NCBI GenBank assembly: GCA_902766415.1
Contig: CACXDR010000014.1
Coordinates: 1 to 8,509 of the forward strand
Length of the DNA stretch: 8,509 bases
Direction of reading: 5' to 3'
Origin: an uncultured Lachnospiraceae bacterium
GTDB lineage: Bacteria > Bacillota_A > Clostridia > Lachnospirales > Lachnospiraceae
The notes under the pieces were generated by a model. It had not been told where the DNA came from. It made no database searches and saw only the letters and a list, made by a program, of their open reading frames with translations. Both the position numbers and the translations under genes were made by a program. Below are positions 6,511-8,509 of this stretch, in pieces (the stretch's first letter is position 1; each line of letters begins with the position of its first letter).

Positions 6511-6524
6511 CGGCCTTCGGGCCG
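6511..6524 (+). other. UUCG-tetraloop hairpin between mutS2 and the response regulator gene
   Basis: CGGCC (6511-6515), loop TTCG (6516-6519) and GGCCG (6520-6524) form a C(UUCG)G hairpin, an unusually stable RNA fold. No T tract follows on the + strand, so it is not a standard terminator; the response regulator ribosome site begins seven bases later at 6531. It may stabilise or mark a processing point in a shared transcript. There is no clear promoter in the 51-bp gap. Confidence 0.55.
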
Positions 6525-6542
6525 CAGAACGGAGGAAACGAA

Positions 6543-7250
6543 ATGGCAGAAAAACAGAGGATCCTGATCGTCGACGATGACGAGAACATCGCCGAGCTCA
6601 TTTCCTTATATTTAATGAAGGAGCTTTACGAGACCATGACGGTCCACGACGGGGAGGAGGCGCTTGCGGCCTTTGACCGCTTCCGCCCCCACCTTGTCCT
6701 CCTGGACCTCATGCTCCCGGGGATCGACGGCTACCAGGTGTGCCGCGAGATCCGTCAGCGCGGGGACACGCCGGTCATCATGCTCTCGGCGAAGGGCGAG
6801 GTCTTTGACAAGGTCCTCGGCCTGGAGCTCGGCGCGGACGACTACATGATCAAGCCCTTCGATTCGAAGGAGCTCGTTGCGCGCGTGAAGGCGGTGCTCC
6901 GGAGATACCACACCGCGCAGGCCGCCGTTCCGGCCGGGCAGGACAAGGGCTCCGTCGTCGAGTACGCGGACCTGTCCATCAACCTTACCAACTATTCGGT
7001 CGTCTACATGGGGAGCCCCGTGGAAATGCCGCCGAAGGAGCTGGAGCTCCTCTACTTCCTCGCGTCGCACCCGAACCAGGTCTTCACGAGGGAGCAGCTG
7101 CTCGACCATATCTGGGGCTACGAATACGCGGGCGACACCCGCACCGTCGACGTGCACATCAAGCGCCTGCGCGAAAAGATCAAGGACCGCCGGAACTGGT
7201 CCCTGACCACCGTCTGGGGCGTCGGCTACAAATTTGACGTAAGGCCATGA
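6543..7250 (+). CDS. OmpR/PhoB-family response regulator
   Basis: Cytoplasmic transcription factor of a two-component system, 235 residues, typical for the family. The receiver domain (about 6-120) has acidic pocket D11-D12, phosphorylation site D55 (LVLLDLMLPG), switch residue S82 (LSAKG) and K104 in IKPF. The winged-helix DNA-binding domain (about 138-233) includes MPPKELELLYFLA and the recognition helix region DTRTVDVHIKRLREKI (198-213), ending in the usual VWGVGYKF. All phosphotransfer residues are present. The start has GGAGG at 6531-6535, seven bases before ATG. Its TGA overlaps the histidine kinase ATG (ATGA at 7247-7250), so the pair is translationally coupled and surely cognate. Target genes cannot be read from the sequence; the divergent HtrA-like operon is one candidate, by analogy with CssRS and CiaRH control of htrA in other Firmicutes. 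Confidence 0.95.
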   Translation: MAEKQRILIVDDDENIAELISLYLMKELYETMTVHDGEEALAAFDRFRPHLVLLDLMLPGIDGYQVCREIRQRGDTPVIMLSAKGEVFDKVLGLELGADDYMIKPFDSKELVARVKAVLRRYHTAQAAVPAGQDKGSVVEYADLSINLTNYSVVYMGSPVEMPPKELELLYFLASHPNQVFTREQLLDHIWGYEYAGDTRTVDVHIKRLREKIKDRRNWSLTTVWGVGYKFDVRP

Positions 7251-8509
7251 AAAGATTCCCGCTTTATATCAGATTCCTTCTCGGCTACCTGTTCTTCGGC
7301 GCTGCCGGCTTCATCGCCGTCGCAACGCTTTCTTCGCGTCTCACCTACAACTACCTGATCCGCTCAAGAAGCGAGACTCTGTACGACGAGGCGAGCCTCA
7401 TCGCCTCCACCTACTCCACCGTCTATGACGGCAACGTGATCGAGCTTGCCAGCGCCTACCCGCAGCTCCGCGCGGTCGCGACCTATCTCGACTCCGAGAT
7501 CTGGGTCATGGAACGGAACGGGTCCATCCTGGTAAGCTCCGACCCGTCGCGGGACGGCGCCATCATCCCGAACTTCGACCCGACCGTGACCGGCAACCGG
7601 AACCACATGACCGGCAGCTACTTCGGCTCGTTCCCGTACACGGTCCTGAGCGTCTCCGCGCCGATCACCGGGAACTACCGCACCTACGGATACGTGGTCA
7701 TCCATCTTCCCATGGACCGGGTGCAGGACTCCGCGAACGAGATCCTGAATATCGTCTACATCACCTTCGTGATCGTGTTCCTGCTCTCGCTCTCCATCCT
7801 GGTGCTGATCGTCCTCCTGGTGCTGCGCCCGCTGCGCTCCATCACGGAAGGCGCGCGGCAGTTCGCGGACGGGAACCTGTCGTACCGGATCGACGTCACG
7901 CACCACGACGAGATGGGCTACCTTGCCTCCACCATGAACTACATGGCGGAGAAGCTCAACAAGTCCGAGGAGGACGAGCGGCGCTTCATCGCGAATATCT
8001 CCCACGACTTCCGCTCCCCGCTCACCTCGATCAAGGGCTACCTCGAGGCGATCCTGGACGGCACCATCCCGCCGGAGATGCAGGAAAAGTACTTAAGAAG
8101 GGTCATCGGCGAAACGGAACGGCTGACCAAGCTTACGCAGGGAATGCTCACGCTGAACTCCCTGGACCGCGACCACGGCCTCTCGAGGACCAACTTCGAC
8201 GTGAACCGCGTGATCCGCGACACCGCGGCGAGCTTCGAGGGACAGTGCACCGGGAAGCGCATCCGGATCGACCTCACCTTCGCCGTCGAGTCAGAGATGG
8301 TGTACGCGGACCTCGGCCGGATCCAGCAGGTCCTCTACAACCTGATCGACAACGCGGTGAAGTTCTCGCCGGCAGGCTCGTCCATCGATATCCAGAGCTT
8401 CGAGCAGCACGGCAAGGTCTTCGTCTCCGTAAAGGACCACGGCTGCGGCATCCCGAAAAAGGACCAGGCGCGCGTGTTCGACCGCTTCTATAAATCGGAC
8501 CAGTCCCGC
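7247..8509 (+). CDS. Sensor histidine kinase, 3' end cut by window edge
   Basis: Membrane sensor that autophosphorylates on histidine and passes phosphate to the adjacent regulator. The frame is open from ATG 7247 to the right edge, 421 residues; roughly 40-60 residues with the G2 box (GxGLGL-type) should lie beyond. Layout: TM1 (about 8-28), an extracytoplasmic domain of about 140 residues with a single-Cache/PAS-like feel (IWVMERNGSILVSSD, then YGYVVIHLP), TM2 (about 170-193), HAMP (about 194-246), H-box ISHDFRSPLTSIKGY with H253, N-box NLIDNAVKFS with N365 and N369, G1 box DHGCGI (397-402), F-box VFDRFYKSD. The extracytoplasmic part probably binds the signal, which is unknown. The start overlaps the regulator stop by 4 bp; AAGG at 7241-7244 is too close for an ideal ribosome site, so coupling probably matters. 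No lesion seen in the visible part. Confidence 0.94.
   Translation, partial: MKRFPLYIRFLLGYLFFGAAGFIAVATLSSRLTYNYLIRSRSETLYDEASLIASTYSTVYDGNVIELASAYPQLRAVATYLDSEIWVMERNGSILVSSDPSRDGAIIPNFDPTVTGNRNHMTGSYFGSFPYTVLSVSAPITGNYRTYGYVVIHLPMDRVQDSANEILNIVYITFVIVFLLSLSILVLIVLLVLRPLRSITEGARQFADGNLSYRIDVTHHDEMGYLASTMNYMAEKLNKSEEDERRFIANISHDFRSPLTSIKGYLEAILDGTIPPEMQEKYLRRVIGETERLTKLTQGMLTLNSLDRDHGLSRTNFDVNRVIRDTAASFEGQCTGKRIRIDLTFAVESEMVYADLGRIQQVLYNLIDNAVKFSPAGSSIDIQSFEQHGKVFVSVKDHGCGIPKKDQARVFDRFYKSDQSR

Noticed and set aside
7364..8005. A 213-codon open frame on the - strand within the histidine kinase gene
   Set aside because: The + strand encodes TM, HAMP and H-box motifs in order here; the antisense product is a low-complexity His/Asp/Val-rich shadow.

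Overview
The window is high-GC bacterial chromosome, roughly 60% or more G+C in the coding regions by eye. It looks like a Clostridia-class Firmicute, most likely a Lachnospiraceae-type organism. Supporting signs are a MutS2 with a C-terminal Smr domain, a YhaM-type exoribonuclease, strong AGGAG-type ribosome binding sites, sigma-A promoters in an AT-rich island, and an RlmD that runs on into a C-terminal tail I associate with this family. The organism call is an inference. No tRNA, rRNA, CRISPR array, insertion sequence or phage gene is visible.

Layout. A leftward cluster fills about 1-3934. Its transcription order is a membrane-anchored HtrA-like protein (2579-3934), the 3'-5' exoribonuclease YhaM (1626-2567) and a 23S rRNA uracil-5-methyltransferase (1586 to beyond base 1). 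Gaps are only 11 and 39 bp, so one operon is likely. A rightward cluster fills 4098-8509: mutS2, then 51 bp with a UUCG hairpin, then an OmpR-type response regulator whose stop overlaps (ATGA) the start of a sensor histidine kinase cut by the right edge.

The clusters diverge from a 163-bp AT-richer region (3935-4097), the most information-dense non-coding stretch here. It holds a good leftward promoter (TTGAAT-17-TATACT) and a rightward extended -10 (TGCTATAAT) on the same DNA, so the two probably compete. An imperfect 24-bp dyad covers the leftward -10. The leftward leader carries a terminator-like hairpin with a U-rich tail, and that tail can alternatively pair with the Shine-Dalgarno sequence of the HtrA-like gene.

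The most interesting points are: (i) the HtrA-like protein seems to have lost catalytic His and Asp while keeping the Ser position, suggesting a pseudoprotease; (ii) the packed divergent regulatory region; (iii) the methyltransferase gene, which drops to about 38% G+C exactly where its extra C-terminal tail begins and has an in-frame 18-bp tandem repeat inside. Functionally the neighbourhood combines ribosome/RNA maintenance (RlmD, YhaM, MutS2) with envelope sensing (HtrA-like protein, two-component system). That grouping is an inference from content. I found no clearly new multi-gene defence or mobile system.
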